From NCBI GenBank assembly GCA_027488815.1, contig JAIYAX010000012.1, forward strand, positions 467,379 through 531,378: DNA of 64,000 bases, given 5' to 3'. The translations under genes and the position numbers were made by a program. This DNA comes from Cytophagaceae bacterium. Its GTDB lineage: Bacteria; Bacteroidota; Bacteroidia; Cytophagales; JAIYAX01. Within the stretch, counting starts at the first letter, position 1, and each line of letters starts with the position of its first letter. Below the pieces are notes generated by a model. It ran no database searches and was not told where the DNA came from. It was given only the letters and a program-made list of their open reading frames with translations. This document shows positions 1 through 8,971 of the stretch, in pieces.

Positions 1-1610
1 CAGGCATCTCCCAAATGCTCCAGTATCACTCCGTTGCCACTATCGTTCTCCACTGCTTTTTCGAGGTATTTTCTTGCGTTTTCAAACTCACCCAGTTTAT
101 ACAAAACCCAGGCATATGTATCCAGATAGGTAGAATTGTTGGGTTCTTTATCGACAAGACCGGCAACGAGATCTTTGGCTTTGTTCAGATTGACACCACG
201 TAAGGATAGGAAATAGGCATAGTTGTTTCTGGCGATGGCATTTTCAGGGTCTTTTTTCAAGACTTCTTCATAAGAGGCATCAGATTTCTCGTGCTCTTTC
301 AAATAGTGGTAGGTGTCCCCAAGCTGTGCAAGTACCTGTAAGTAAATTTCCTGTTGTGCCTTGTTGAGGGTTTTGGCTTGCTCCAGGCTAAGGGCTGCTG
401 CGGAGTACTTTTTCAACAACAGCTCTCCTGTGCCTTTAAAAAACCATATCAAACCCTGACTTGGGAAAAGTTCAACAGCTTCTGAGGCATGAGAAACCAT
501 CGAGTCATAGTAAGTAAGTTCATACTCCACGATGATCAACTGTCTCCATGCACTAAAATTGGAAGGATCAAGGCTAATGGACTTGCGATAGGCCAATAAG
601 GCCTCGACTTTATCCTGCTGGGTATAGCGGATGTCTCCCATGAGCGCATAGGCCCTGGCATCGTTAGGGTGTGTATCAAGGGTAAGCTGTGTAAGCTCCT
701 TTGCAAATGACAGATGGTCCTGCCCGGGGAGATTAAGGTAGCCGGCGATGATGTTGATCTTTTGCTCGGCAGACAAATCAGGGTCTTTAAAAGCCATTCT
801 TAATTGTTGTTCGGCTTCTGCATTTTTTCCTTCAGATTTATAAATGTTGTGAAGCATCAGGTGGGCCATGGAGAAACCGGGTTTCTTCTTAAGCAGGTCT
901 TCCATGAGTGCTTTGGCCTCCTTATTTCTGTTGTTGGAATTAAGTATCTCGGCCTGGTTAATTAAAAACCTTGGCTCATCAGGATTTGAAGAAATCAATC
1001 TTTGGCCTTCTTCAAGTGCTTTGTCCAGCTTATTCTGACGCAAATAGATATACTGTTTTTGCTTGACAACTTCTTCATTTAGCCCAAAGACCTGTTCAAA
1101 TTTATTGAGTTGCTCCAGCGACTCTTTGTATTTGCCCATGTACAGATAAAGAGAAGCCAGCTCATAGTGGTACTCTTTTGTACCCGGAACTTCTTCCAGC
1201 ATTTGAAGGTAAGTTTTGGTGGCCAGGTCAAGCTTAAGCTCTTTGCGATAGAGCTCGATCAACAGCAGATAGTAGTATTTGTTTTTTTGATCACCCAAAA
1301 CAGCTTTTTCAGCAAAGGATATGGCTTCAGCAGTTTTATTTAGCTTCTGAAGTGTCTCAGCAGTCTTGTAAAGGATACCACTATTTTGAGGATCGGCAGA
1401 AAGAGCTTTCTCGAATTGAATTAGTGCAGCAGGGTACTGCTCAATCATAAACAGCCGTACACCATCGGCAAAGGCAGCCTGTACAGCGGGCGACTCTTCA
1501 CCCTGCTGCTCTCCATTGAGTTGTTTTTTGCTTTTTTTAGCCTGAGCAAATGCTTCCGAAAAGCATAACAAGCCAATGAGTATCAGGTAAAGAAGCGCTG
1601 CTTTTTTCAA
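1..1610 (-). CDS. Exported TPR-repeat protein, C-terminus cut by window edge
   Basis: The reverse frame stays open from 1610 to the window edge, 536 codons, so the C-terminus is missing. No in-frame ATG lies upstream; a TTG at 1610-1608 followed by AAA AAA gives a good signal peptide (residues 1-24, basic start, hydrophobic core LLYLILIGLLCF, ending EAFAQA). The rest is a run of about a dozen degenerate tetratricopeptide repeats, for example around residues 40-75 (AALIQFEKAL) and near the window edge (FENARKYLEKAVE). TPR solenoids bind other proteins, so this is probably a periplasmic scaffold or assembly factor. It starts 11 bases after the nucleotidyltransferase stop and is probably cotranscribed with it. 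The partner is unknown; an outer-membrane or gliding-related lipoprotein-like TPR protein would look the same. Confidence 0.8.
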   Translation of the reverse strand, partial: MKKAALLYLILIGLLCFSEAFAQAKKSKKQLNGEQQGEESPAVQAAFADGVRLFMIEQYPAALIQFEKALSADPQNSGILYKTAETLQKLNKTAEAISFAEKAVLGDQKNKYYYLLLIELYRKELKLDLATKTYLQMLEEVPGTKEYHYELASLYLYMGKYKESLEQLNKFEQVFGLNEEVVKQKQYIYLRQNKLDKALEEGQRLISSNPDEPRFLINQAEILNSNNRNKEAKALMEDLLKKKPGFSMAHLMLHNIYKSEGKNAEAEQQLRMAFKDPDLSAEQKINIIAGYLNLPGQDHLSFAKELTQLTLDTHPNDARAYALMGDIRYTQQDKVEALLAYRKSISLDPSNFSAWRQLIIVEYELTYYDSMVSHASEAVELFPSQGLIWFFKGTGELLLKKYSAAALSLEQAKTLNKAQQEIYLQVLAQLGDTYHYLKEHEKSDASYEEVLKKDPENAIARNNYAYFLSLRGVNLNKAKDLVAGLVDKEPNNSTYLDTYAWVLYKLGEFENARKYLEKAVENDSGNGVILEHLGDA

Positions 1611-1621
1611 GTTTAATTCAT

Positions 1622-2626
1622 TTATTCTGCCAGAGTAGAATAATCACCCAGACTGAGTTTGTTCATTTTGCCTTCGACTGAGGTGTGATTCCCTACCATC
1701 GAGCCGCTGATCATGCTATTTTTAATCGAACTGTTTTTTAGCACGATAGTTTCTTTTATTCTGCTGTCAGTGATTTGGCTGCCGTCACCGATAGAGGCGT
1801 AAGGGCCTACAACAGAGCGGGTTATTTTAACTCCCTTCCCAACATAACTAGGTTGTATCACGACCGAATGTTCCAAAACCACATCTGAAGCCATGAGGTT
1901 TTGTCCTTCCAGATAACTCAAATATCTTGTATTGGTGTACACCGTTGCATCACTATTGCCACAATCGAGCCATTCGCTTACTGAACCGGGAAAAAATCTG
2001 GTTCCCTTGTTCTTCATATTTTCCAGTGCGTTGGTGATCTGGTACTCTCCTTTATCCCTGATGTTGTTATCCAACAGGTATTGGATTTCATTTTTCAGGT
2101 AGCCTCCATCTTTGAAATAATAAATTCCGATGATCGCCAGGTCAGAGACAAAAGTCTTGGGTTTTTCAACGAAGCCTTCGATATGCCCATCACTACCGAT
2201 GGTCACAACTCCAAAAGCAGTAGGATCGGCAACTTGCTGCACAAAGATGACCCCATCTTTGCTGGTATCAATGGTAAAATCTGCTTTGAACAAAGTGTCT
2301 GCAAAAGCGACCACCACTTCTCCATTCAGGCATTCTTTGGCGCACTGAACAGCGTGAGCCGTCCCAAGAGCCTCATCCTGGTAAAAAATCCTTCCCTTGG
2401 CACCTACTTCAGCAGCTACCTGAATGAGGTGTGCTTCCACTTCAGGTCCAAATCGGCCAATAATAAACGCTATCTCATGAATTGGTTTACCACAAACTTT
2501 TGCAATATCCTCCACCAATCGCTGCACGATGGGTTTTCCGGCAATGGGGATGAGCGGCTTTGGAATTGTTAAGGTATGAGGCCTCATGCGCTTGCCCATA
2601 CCTGCCATAGGGATAATGATGTTCAT
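1622..2626 (-). CDS. Sugar-phosphate nucleotidyltransferase (NDP-sugar pyrophosphorylase)
   Basis: A 334-residue enzyme of the glucose-1-phosphate nucleotidyltransferase family, which joins a sugar 1-phosphate to an NTP to make an activated sugar. The N-terminal signature (MAGMGKRMRPHT at residues 7-18, with Lys23 of IPKPL) is the nucleotide-binding loop. QDEALGTAHA (83-92) is the base- and sugar-binding segment, and Asp110 in AFADTLF fits the metal-binding Asp. Residues from about 240 to 330 look like a left-handed beta-helix of imperfect hexapeptides, as in GlmU-type enzymes. The sugar cannot be told from sequence: glucose (RfbA/GalU type), mannose or N-acetylglucosamine are possible. It lies between dut and the TPR gene on one strand. 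A flippase two genes upstream suggests supply of envelope-glycan precursors. Confidence 0.85.
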   Translation of the reverse strand: MNIIIPMAGMGKRMRPHTLTIPKPLIPIAGKPIVQRLVEDIAKVCGKPIHEIAFIIGRFGPEVEAHLIQVAAEVGAKGRIFYQDEALGTAHAVQCAKECLNGEVVVAFADTLFKADFTIDTSKDGVIFVQQVADPTAFGVVTIGSDGHIEGFVEKPKTFVSDLAIIGIYYFKDGGYLKNEIQYLLDNNIRDKGEYQITNALENMKNKGTRFFPGSVSEWLDCGNSDATVYTNTRYLSYLEGQNLMASDVVLEHSVVIQPSYVGKGVKITRSVVGPYASIGDGSQITDSRIKETIVLKNSSIKNSMISGSMVGNHTSVEGKMNKLSLGDYSTLAE

Positions 2627-2659
2627 ATCTGTTTAGATACTTGATTTCTGTGAACTAGA

Positions 2660-3094
2660 TTAGTGTTTTCCCGTGCTTCCAAACCCGCTGGCCGAGCGCT
2701 CGGTATCTGTGAGTTGCTCCACAAGTTCCCATTGTATAGTTTCATGCCTGGCAACCACCATTTGGGCGATCCTTTCTCCATCATTGATTAAAAAATCATC
2801 ATGAGAGTGGTTGATCAACAGAACTTTAACTTCTCCCCGGTAGTCAGCGTCAATAGTGCCCGGACTGTTTAGAAGGGTAATACCATGCTTGAGAGCGAGG
2901 CCGCTCCTTGGTCTTACCTGTGCCTCAAATCCGGAAGGCAACTCAATGAACAGACCTGTGGGGATCAAACTGTAGGTACCCGCTTTCAACAAAAAAGGTT
3001 CGCCAAGATGAGCCCTTAAATCCATTCCTGCAGACATGATCGTCTGATAGGCAGGAAGAGGATGATGGGAATGGTTTACAACTCGAATAGTCAT
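2660..3094 (-). CDS. dut: dUTP diphosphatase
   Basis: Hydrolyses dUTP to dUMP and pyrophosphate, keeping uracil out of DNA and supplying dUMP for thymidylate synthesis. The 144-residue protein has all five motifs of trimeric dUTPases in order: AGMDLRA (22-28), RPRSGLA (61-67), [10 protein letters not shown] (79-88, with the catalytic Asp), GERIAQMVV (106-114) and the C-terminal [10 protein letters not shown] (133-142) that closes over the nucleotide. I chose the ATG at 3094. A longer reading from a TTG at 3109 would start inside a match to the Bacteroidota -7 promoter box (3107-3114), so it is unlikely to be translated. The protein is near the usual bacterial length. Start and function are secure. 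Confidence 0.97.
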   Translation of the reverse strand: MTIRVVNHSHHPLPAYQTIMSAGMDLRAHLGEPFLLKAGTYSLIPTGLFIELPSGFEAQVRPRSGLALKHGITLLNSPGTIDADYRGEVKVLLINHSHDDFLINDGERIAQMVVARHETIQWELVEQLTDTERSASGFGSTGKH

Positions 3095-3106
3095 CGCCTC
3101 AAAATT

Positions 3107-3114
3107 CAAAATTA
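3107..3114 (-). promoter_or_regulatory. Candidate -7 box upstream of dut
   Basis: On the minus strand this reads TAATTTTG, an exact match to the Bacteroidota consensus TAnnTTTG. It sits between the flippase stop and the dut ATG, 12 bases before that ATG, so the 5' leader would be very short. I see no clear -33 TTTG partner. Confidence 0.5.
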
Positions 3115-3118
3115 GAAA

Positions 3119-4585
3119 TTAATTTATGCCACGCTTTGAAAAAGGTTTTTCAGCCATAAGAATCCACACACCCATCCCAAGAATGGCCAGCCAGCCAAAA
3201 ACCAGTCGGCCATATTGCCAGCTAAAGGGCCAGAGCGCCAGCCAAAAGGTAATTCCTGCGCTGATACTGAGGTATAGCAGACCTGAAACAAGACGATAAG
3301 GCACATTAAGTTGGTTTTTACCCCACACATAACTTAGCAATACCATACCTGAATAACACAAAAGGGTACTGATGGCAGCGCCTTTCATACCTAAAACAGG
3401 GATTAAAAGAAAATTGGCCACAATGGTTATCAGGGCGCCCATCATGGTAAGCCATGTGCCTGCCATGGTTTTGTCCTTAAGCTTATACCAGGCTGACAAG
3501 TTAAAAAACACTCCCAGAAGCACATTAGCGAGCAGCAAGTAGGGGACAACCTCCAATCCCAGATAGTAGATGTCGTTTCTCAACAATAATTTGAGCAGGT
3601 CAAGATTGGTTTCAATAAACAACATGGCCAAGCAAGCAGAGATGATGTAGAGGTGCATCACATGACTGTACTTTTCAAGAGCGCCCTGGTTTTTGAACTC
3701 ATTGAAAAAAAAGGGTTCCACTGCATATCTAAATGCCTGAATGCCAAGTGTAATCAGGATAGCCAGTTTGTAACATCCGCTGTAAATCCCGATAACGGCC
3801 GGCGTGCTAAGGCCAGAATAAAATCCTTCGGGCAGCCAAAATTCGAGCAGCAACCTGTCCAGCACTTCATTGATCATCCCGGCGAAGCCCATTAGCATCA
3901 ATGGCCAGCCATATTTGATAAGTCGACTAGCGTGTTCTTTGACCCAGGGGCTTGCCAGCGTACGATAGTCAGGCAAGAAAACCAACAGGATCAGCACATT
4001 GGCAAAAAGGTTGGCCAATAGAACGAGAGCCACCGGATCAGAAGGCAGGAAGGTTGGAAGTTGTGCCACCCCGCTACCCGGCATATAAATCCACCACAGG
4101 TTTAGTACCAGTGTCAATAGCACCTGACCTGACTTGAGCATGACAAACCTAAACGTTTTTCCCAGCAGCCTAAGCCGGGCAAACGGCAACAGCAGGAGAG
4201 CATCTGTACCCAGTATTTGCAACAGCAAATGGACTTGAAAAGGGCTTACCATGCTGCCGCTCCAAAAAGGTAAATACAAGGAAAGTCCAATGAGGCCCAG
4301 AACCAAAACGGACCAAACCACTATGAGCTGAAGTGCAGTGGTATACGTGCTCTTTTCGTCTGCTGGTTGTGCACTGCCATACCTGAAGTAAGCAGTATCT
4401 ATCCCCAGACTCAGAATGACATTGAGAAAGGCCGCCCAGGCATAGAGGTAGCTGATTTGACCATATTGCTCAGGCAGCAGAAAGGCTGTATATAAAGGAA
4501 CCAGTAGGAAATTAACAGCTCGAATGAGCACCGAGCTAAGCCCATAAGTTGCGATCTGCCCGAGTAACTTATTGAGACCGCCCAT
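3119..4585 (-). CDS. Polysaccharide flippase of the MOP/Wzx type
   Basis: A 488-residue polytopic membrane protein with about 12-14 hydrophobic helices and a short basic N-terminus (GGLNKLLGQIATYGLSSV). This is typical of the polysaccharide-biosynthesis branch of the MOP exporter superfamily, which flips lipid-linked saccharides across the inner membrane. Early residues such as FLLPEQYGQISYLYAW (37-52) fit the conserved amphipathic segment after the first helix. The gene starts 9 bases after the enoyl-CoA hydratase stop, so the two are probably cotranscribed although their functions differ. It is the only Wzx-like gene I see; the glycosyltransferase island at 45-54 kb has none, so this protein could serve it from a distance. 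MurJ-like function is less likely given the divergent sequence. Confidence 0.85.
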   Translation of the reverse strand: MGGLNKLLGQIATYGLSSVLIRAVNFLLVPLYTAFLLPEQYGQISYLYAWAAFLNVILSLGIDTAYFRYGSAQPADEKSTYTTALQLIVVWSVLVLGLIGLSLYLPFWSGSMVSPFQVHLLLQILGTDALLLLPFARLRLLGKTFRFVMLKSGQVLLTLVLNLWWIYMPGSGVAQLPTFLPSDPVALVLLANLFANVLILLVFLPDYRTLASPWVKEHASRLIKYGWPLMLMGFAGMINEVLDRLLLEFWLPEGFYSGLSTPAVIGIYSGCYKLAILITLGIQAFRYAVEPFFFNEFKNQGALEKYSHVMHLYIISACLAMLFIETNLDLLKLLLRNDIYYLGLEVVPYLLLANVLLGVFFNLSAWYKLKDKTMAGTWLTMMGALITIVANFLLIPVLGMKGAAISTLLCYSGMVLLSYVWGKNQLNVPYRLVSGLLYLSISAGITFWLALWPFSWQYGRLVFGWLAILGMGVWILMAEKPFSKRGIN

Positions 4586-4594
4586 ACCTACGGT

Positions 4595-5380
4595 TTATTT
4601 CCCGCTAAACTGTGCCTGTCTTTTTTCCAAAAAGGCTGAGGTTCCCTCTCTGAAGTCGGCTGATTTACATAAATGACTAAAGCTGTTTGCCTCCAGTTGG
4701 TAACCATCGGTTTTGGGATCGAATGCTCCATTGACACAGGCAATTACCTGCCCGATGGCCAGAGGGGCTTTGGTAAAGATTTTTTGCAGTATTCTTTGTG
4801 CGTCTGCCAACATCTCCTCTTTGCTTTCATAGAGTTGATTAACCAATCCCCAGCCCATAGCTTGTTCGGCTTGAATCATATCCCCTGTCATCATGTACTC
4901 CATCGCTTTGCCTTTCCCGATCAGATGAGAAAGACGCTGAGTACCTCCATAGCCCGGAATCAAGCCAAGATTAACTTCCGGTTGTCCGAATCTGGCAGTT
5001 TTCAATGCCAGACGAAAGTGGCATGACATCGCAAGCTCGCATCCACCTCCGAGAGCAAAGCCATTAACCGCAGCCAGCACAGGCTTGGGGCAATTTTCAA
5101 TCATGGCAAAAATCTCTTGCCCATTTTCGGCAAACTTGCGGGCATTCAATTCATTGAGGGTAGCTATTTCTGCAATATCAGCACCTGCTGCAAAGGCTTT
5201 TTCACCAGAGCCAGTGAGGATCACTCCGGCGATATCCTCCCGATCATATACCTCCCTGAGAGCTACCCTCAGTTCTTCGAGCAGGGCTACATTTAAAGCA
5301 TTGAGTTTTTCAGTTCTGTTGATGGTAATGGTACAAATTTGCTGACTGACTTCCATCAGCAGTTGGGTGTAGGTGTTCAT
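4595..5380 (-). CDS. Enoyl-CoA hydratase/isomerase (crotonase family)
   Basis: Adds water across the double bond of 2-enoyl-CoA in fatty-acid or amino-acid breakdown. The 261-residue length is standard for short crotonases. The oxyanion-hole segment FAAGADI (63-69) and the family signature NGFALGGGCELAMSC (106-120) are intact. Glu115 and Glu135 (PEVNLGLIPGYGGTQRL, 134-150) match the two catalytic glutamates of mitochondrial enoyl-CoA hydratase, which favours true hydratase activity over a divergent crotonase. A -7 box lies 34 bases upstream of the ATG, and the flippase follows after 9 bases. The preferred chain length or substrate cannot be told from sequence. Confidence 0.92.
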   Translation of the reverse strand: MNTYTQLLMEVSQQICTITINRTEKLNALNVALLEELRVALREVYDREDIAGVILTGSGEKAFAAGADIAEIATLNELNARKFAENGQEIFAMIENCPKPVLAAVNGFALGGGCELAMSCHFRLALKTARFGQPEVNLGLIPGYGGTQRLSHLIGKGKAMEYMMTGDMIQAEQAMGWGLVNQLYESKEEMLADAQRILQKIFTKAPLAIGQVIACVNGAFDPKTDGYQLEANSFSHLCKSADFREGTSAFLEKRQAQFSGK

Positions 5381-5414
5381 GAATGTAAGGGTGTGTTGTC
5401 AACGGTTGAAAAGG

Positions 5415-5422
5415 CAAATCTA
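5415..5422 (-). promoter_or_regulatory. Candidate -7 box upstream of the enoyl-CoA hydratase
   Basis: The minus strand reads TAGATTTG, an exact TAnnTTTG match, just after the rhomboid stop and 34 bases before the hydratase ATG. It would start a new transcript covering the hydratase and flippase. Confidence 0.5.
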
Positions 5423-5426
5423 GAAA

Positions 5427-6329
5427 CTAATTTTTCTGACTTGCACTGAAGAGCTTTTGCTTCTCCTCTTTGGAAAGGCTCTCATAGCCCGATTGGGAGA
5501 TTTTGTCAAGTATGGCATCTATTTCGTCCTGATTGGGATAACCCGGTGAAGCAGGCTTTGCAGATTTTTCTTTAGGGTCAGCCCTGTAGCTTACCTTTAC
5601 TTTAGGTTTGGGTTTGGCCGTAACAAATCGCTTAATCCCCAGAAGTACGGCATCCAGTGGCTTTCCCCAGTCAGATCCTGATTTAAGACTAATGACAAAC
5701 AGATAGCCCAGCATCGCTCCTCCAAGATGTGCAATATTACCCCCGGCATTGGTGCCGATAATACCGGCAAAGGAGAGCACCAGATAAAACAAGGCAATCC
5801 ATTTGATTTTTACCGGTCCGAGCAGCAGCAGATGCAAGGTATAGTTGGGAGCAAGGGTTGCTGCGCCAACCACAACAGCATATACACCAGCGGAAGCACC
5901 CAGCATGGCCGAAGTCATCACTTTTGAATGGTAAAAAGGGATCAGGTTGTAGATAAGCAGATAAAACCCACCCCCAACGAGCCCGCCCAGAAGGTACAAA
6001 TTTACCACCCTGCGATCTCCTACCAATTGCTGTACAATGATGCCAAACCAATACAAAAACAACATGTTGAACAGAATGTGGAAGATGTCCTCATGAAAAA
6101 AGAAATAAGTGACCAAAGTCCAGGGTCTCTTTATAAAGGTCAAAGGGTCTGCTGGCATCATCAAAAAACCGCTGACGGTTTCATAAAGGCCTTTGCTTTG
6201 TGCCAATACCAGCACCACTTTGAGGACCAGCATGACCAGAAATACGATCACATTGATCAAGATGATCTGAACCAGCCCGTTATCTCTTTGGCTGAAGGTG
6301 TTTTTGAGGTCGTTAAACAAACTGTTCAT
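5427..6329 (-). CDS. Rhomboid intramembrane serine protease (second of a tandem pair)
   Basis: Cleaves transmembrane substrates inside the inner membrane. Counting from the ATG at 6329 the protein has 300 residues and about six helices. FFFHEDIFHILFNML (77-91) carries the conserved H and N that build the active-site oxyanion region. GASAG (144-148) holds the nucleophile Ser146, and His201 in NIAHLGGAMLGY completes the Ser-His dyad. Residues from about 220 form a cytosolic, lysine-rich tail ending in a short helical domain (EIDAILDKISQSGYESLSKE). The start is two bases after the stop of the other rhomboid; a TTG two codons earlier is possible but unneeded. Substrates are unknown. Confidence 0.92.
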   Translation of the reverse strand: MNSLFNDLKNTFSQRDNGLVQIILINVIVFLVMLVLKVVLVLAQSKGLYETVSGFLMMPADPLTFIKRPWTLVTYFFFHEDIFHILFNMLFLYWFGIIVQQLVGDRRVVNLYLLGGLVGGGFYLLIYNLIPFYHSKVMTSAMLGASAGVYAVVVGAATLAPNYTLHLLLLGPVKIKWIALFYLVLSFAGIIGTNAGGNIAHLGGAMLGYLFVISLKSGSDWGKPLDAVLLGIKRFVTAKPKPKVKVSYRADPKEKSAKPASPGYPNQDEIDAILDKISQSGYESLSKEEKQKLFSASQKN

Positions 6330-6331
6330 GA

Positions 6332-7126
6332 TCAATAGAAACGATTGCGGTCGTTCTGCCAGATAAATTTAATGAGAATAAACGCAATTAACATACCTCC
6401 AAGGTGGGCATAGTGTGCCACATTGTCACCGGGTTGATTTTGAATAGCTCCAAAAAAGGCATAGATACCATAAAAAGCAACCATAAATTTCGCCTTGATC
6501 GGGATCGGCGGAAATAACAACATCAAGACAGTGTTGGGGAAAAGGAGTCCGAATGCCATTAAGATACCAAATATGGCTCCTGAGGCACCTACCATAGGGA
6601 TGTTCGATTGAATATCATAAATTGACCTAACCAGTAGTTTAGAGTCCTTAATAAGGCTGCCATTATCAGGTTGATTATGAAATTCATTGATGAAACTGAG
6701 GTATTCACCTTCGTAAATTCGGGCATGATCTCGAAAAAAAGCATCAAGTGCCTCAGGAGAAGGGCTTGATATATAGGTATCTGCCGCCTGACCCAGCGTA
6801 TAGATTTCATAAAAGTTCACACCGCTGTATAGCAAGCCGGCACCCACGCCACAGATCATATAAAAGATAAAAAACCGTTTGCTGCCCCAGAAATGTTCCA
6901 GCATGGGGCCAAAAACGAAAAGCCCAAGCATGTTGGATAGCAAGTGGCTAAAGTTTGCATGCACAAACATGTGAGTAATGAGCTGATAGGGTGCAAATGT
7001 GGCGGCCAAAAAATACCTCATGCCAAGCCAATTGACCAGATCCAGGCGCATGAAGTATTGTAGCACAAAGATCAAAACATTGATCAGCAATAAATTGCGT
7101 ACTACCGGGGTGAGGTTAAATCCCAT
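6332..7126 (-). CDS. Rhomboid intramembrane serine protease (first of a tandem pair)
   Basis: I chose the ATG at 7126 (MGFNLTPVVRNLL), giving 264 residues. An ATG nine codons earlier would add a basic stretch overlapping mutL by 38 bases; the chosen start overlaps mutL by 11. The catalytic dyad is visible as GASG (Ser182) and AHLGG (His241), with HANFSHLLSNM (56-66) supplying the loop His and Asn. Unlike its neighbour, it has a soluble stretch of roughly 65 residues (about 105-170, rich in acidic residues) between the third helix and the GASG helix. The pair probably arose by an old duplication and is translationally coupled. The insertion may alter substrate access; that is inference. Confidence 0.92.
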   Translation of the reverse strand: MGFNLTPVVRNLLLINVLIFVLQYFMRLDLVNWLGMRYFLAATFAPYQLITHMFVHANFSHLLSNMLGLFVFGPMLEHFWGSKRFFIFYMICGVGAGLLYSGVNFYEIYTLGQAADTYISSPSPEALDAFFRDHARIYEGEYLSFINEFHNQPDNGSLIKDSKLLVRSIYDIQSNIPMVGASGAIFGILMAFGLLFPNTVLMLLFPPIPIKAKFMVAFYGIYAFFGAIQNQPGDNVAHYAHLGGMLIAFILIKFIWQNDRNRFY

Positions 7127-8963
7127 CTGTCGATTTTTTTTCAAAAAAAGCACTTAGCTGATCCAGACTAATGGTGCGAACCGTCGGTTGACCTCCAGGT
7201 GCAAACTGCGGCGACTGGCAGGCAAACAATTGATCAATCAGGCTGTTCATTTCTGCCACACTTAACCTGCTGCCGGGCTTTAAGGCAGCCTTTTTTGCCA
7301 GGGAGCGTGCCAGTGCATCCTTTTTATTCACTTTGAGTTGCTGTTGTTGGGTTTTGTATTGCTCAATCAGCCCTTCAAAAATATCTTTTTCATGGCCGGG
7401 TCGCAAACTCAGGTCTGAAGGAATTCCATTCACCACAATGGTGTTTTTACCAAAGTGGCTAAACACAAAACCCAAGTGCCTGAGTTCTTGCTCCATTTCC
7501 ATGATTAACTCAAAATCAGCGGCATTGAGTTCAATCGTTTGCGGGAAGAGGAATTGCTGAGAGGCCGTAAAACGTTTTTCAAGAAGGCCCAAAAACTTTT
7601 CGTAAAGAACTCTTTGGTGTGCTAAATGTTGATCAATGATCACCACTCCTGAGCGAATTTGGGTGATGATGTACCGGTCATGTACCTGAAACGTGTTTCT
7701 TTCCTGTGACTCCCTTTGTTGAAAGAGTTCTTGTTTGTCGCCAATGCTGGCCTGAGGAATGGCATTTTCAGTCTCTGAAGATGTGTAGGCTTTTTCCCAT
7801 CCTGCCGGTATGTGTTCTTTTTTGAAAGGCCAAACCATTGCTTTATCAACGGAGCTTGAGCCGGTTTCGGCATTGGCCCATGCTCTTGAAAGGACTCTTC
7901 GCTCCTCAGGCATATTGCCTTGCATTCGATCGAAAAAGTTTACATCCCGTTCAAAATCGATGGCAGGAAGCATTTGATTTTCATTGAGTGCCCTTTTGAT
8001 GGCTGATTGCACCAGGGCATACAAGCCCCTTTCGTCATCAAACTTTACCTCTGTTTTGGTAGGATGCACATTTACATCGATTCGGGAAGGGTCGATCTCA
8101 AGAAACAATACATAAAAAGGGTGCATTTCCGGACCCAGTAAATGCTGATATGCCTGCACAATAGCATGGTGCAAATAGCCATGCTTTATAAACCGTTGGT
8201 TGGCATAAAGGTATTGCTCACCCCTTGTTTTTTTGGCTGTTTCAGGTGTCCCCAGTAAGCCATTAATTCGGACGTAATCGTTTTCTTCCTTGCATACAGC
8301 CATTTCAGCACGGTAAGCATCTCCAAAAAGGCCTACAATTCGTTGACTAAGATTGGTGGCCGGCAAATGATAAGTCTCGAGATCGTTTTGAAACAGCCTA
8401 AAAGTTATTTCCGGTCTGGAGAGTGCGATGCGCTGGAACTCCTCTAAAATATGCCTTAGCTCTATGGGATTGGATTTGAGGAAGTTGCGGCGGGCAGGAA
8501 TGTTATAAAACAGATTTTTGACTGTAATGCTCGTTCCGGCGGGTGTTGAGATAGGGTGTGTTTCTTTGAACTCAGCCCCGTCAATCAGTACCAATGTCCC
8601 TAACTCATCTTCATGCCGACGGGTTTTCAGTTCAACCTGTGCCACAGCAGCGATGGAAGCCATTGCCTCACCCCTGAAGCCCATGGTTTTCAGCCTGAAT
8701 AAATCTTCAGCAGCCTCAATTTTGGAAGTGGCATGTCGCTCAAAACACATCCGGGCATCTGTTCCGGTCATCCCGCTGCCATTGTCAACCACCTGAATCA
8801 ACGTTTTGCCTGCCTCCTTGACGATTAAGGTGATCTGGCTGCTGCCGGCATCCAAAGAATTTTCCAAAAGCTCCTTCACGACAGAGGCAGGCCTTTGAAC
8901 CACTTCACCGGCGGCAATTTTATTGGCAATGCTGTCAGGCAGCAATTTGATGATGTCGGGCAT
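7116..8963 (-). CDS. mutL: DNA mismatch repair protein MutL
   Basis: Couples mismatch recognition by MutS to strand removal. The 615-residue protein has an intact GHKL ATPase domain: ELLENSLDAG (31-40) with the catalytic Glu31 and Mg-binding Asn35, DNGSGM (60-65) and GFRGEA (95-100). A poorly conserved linker spans about 330-425. The C-terminal dimerisation domain carries DQHLAHQRVLYE (444-455) where endonuclease-type MutL has DQHA(x)2E(x)4E, and APGGQPT (589-595) where zinc-binding CPHGRP is expected. Several metal ligands are thus missing, so nicking activity is doubtful. The upstream small gene ends 8 bases before the start, and the downstream rhomboid overlaps the stop. Confidence 0.96.
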   Translation of the reverse strand: MPDIIKLLPDSIANKIAAGEVVQRPASVVKELLENSLDAGSSQITLIVKEAGKTLIQVVDNGSGMTGTDARMCFERHATSKIEAAEDLFRLKTMGFRGEAMASIAAVAQVELKTRRHEDELGTLVLIDGAEFKETHPISTPAGTSITVKNLFYNIPARRNFLKSNPIELRHILEEFQRIALSRPEITFRLFQNDLETYHLPATNLSQRIVGLFGDAYRAEMAVCKEENDYVRINGLLGTPETAKKTRGEQYLYANQRFIKHGYLHHAIVQAYQHLLGPEMHPFYVLFLEIDPSRIDVNVHPTKTEVKFDDERGLYALVQSAIKRALNENQMLPAIDFERDVNFFDRMQGNMPEERRVLSRAWANAETGSSSVDKAMVWPFKKEHIPAGWEKAYTSSETENAIPQASIGDKQELFQQRESQERNTFQVHDRYIITQIRSGVVIIDQHLAHQRVLYEKFLGLLEKRFTASQQFLFPQTIELNAADFELIMEMEQELRHLGFVFSHFGKNTIVVNGIPSDLSLRPGHEKDIFEGLIEQYKTQQQQLKVNKKDALARSLAKKAALKPGSRLSVAEMNSLIDQLFACQSPQFAPGGQPTVRTISLDQLSAFFEKKSTDGI

Positions 8964-8971
8964 TAAAAAAG

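Noticed and set aside
2081..2572. A plus-strand open frame of 163 codons
   Set aside because: It lies wholly antisense to the nucleotidyltransferase, whose motifs are intact; it has no recognisable domain or start context.
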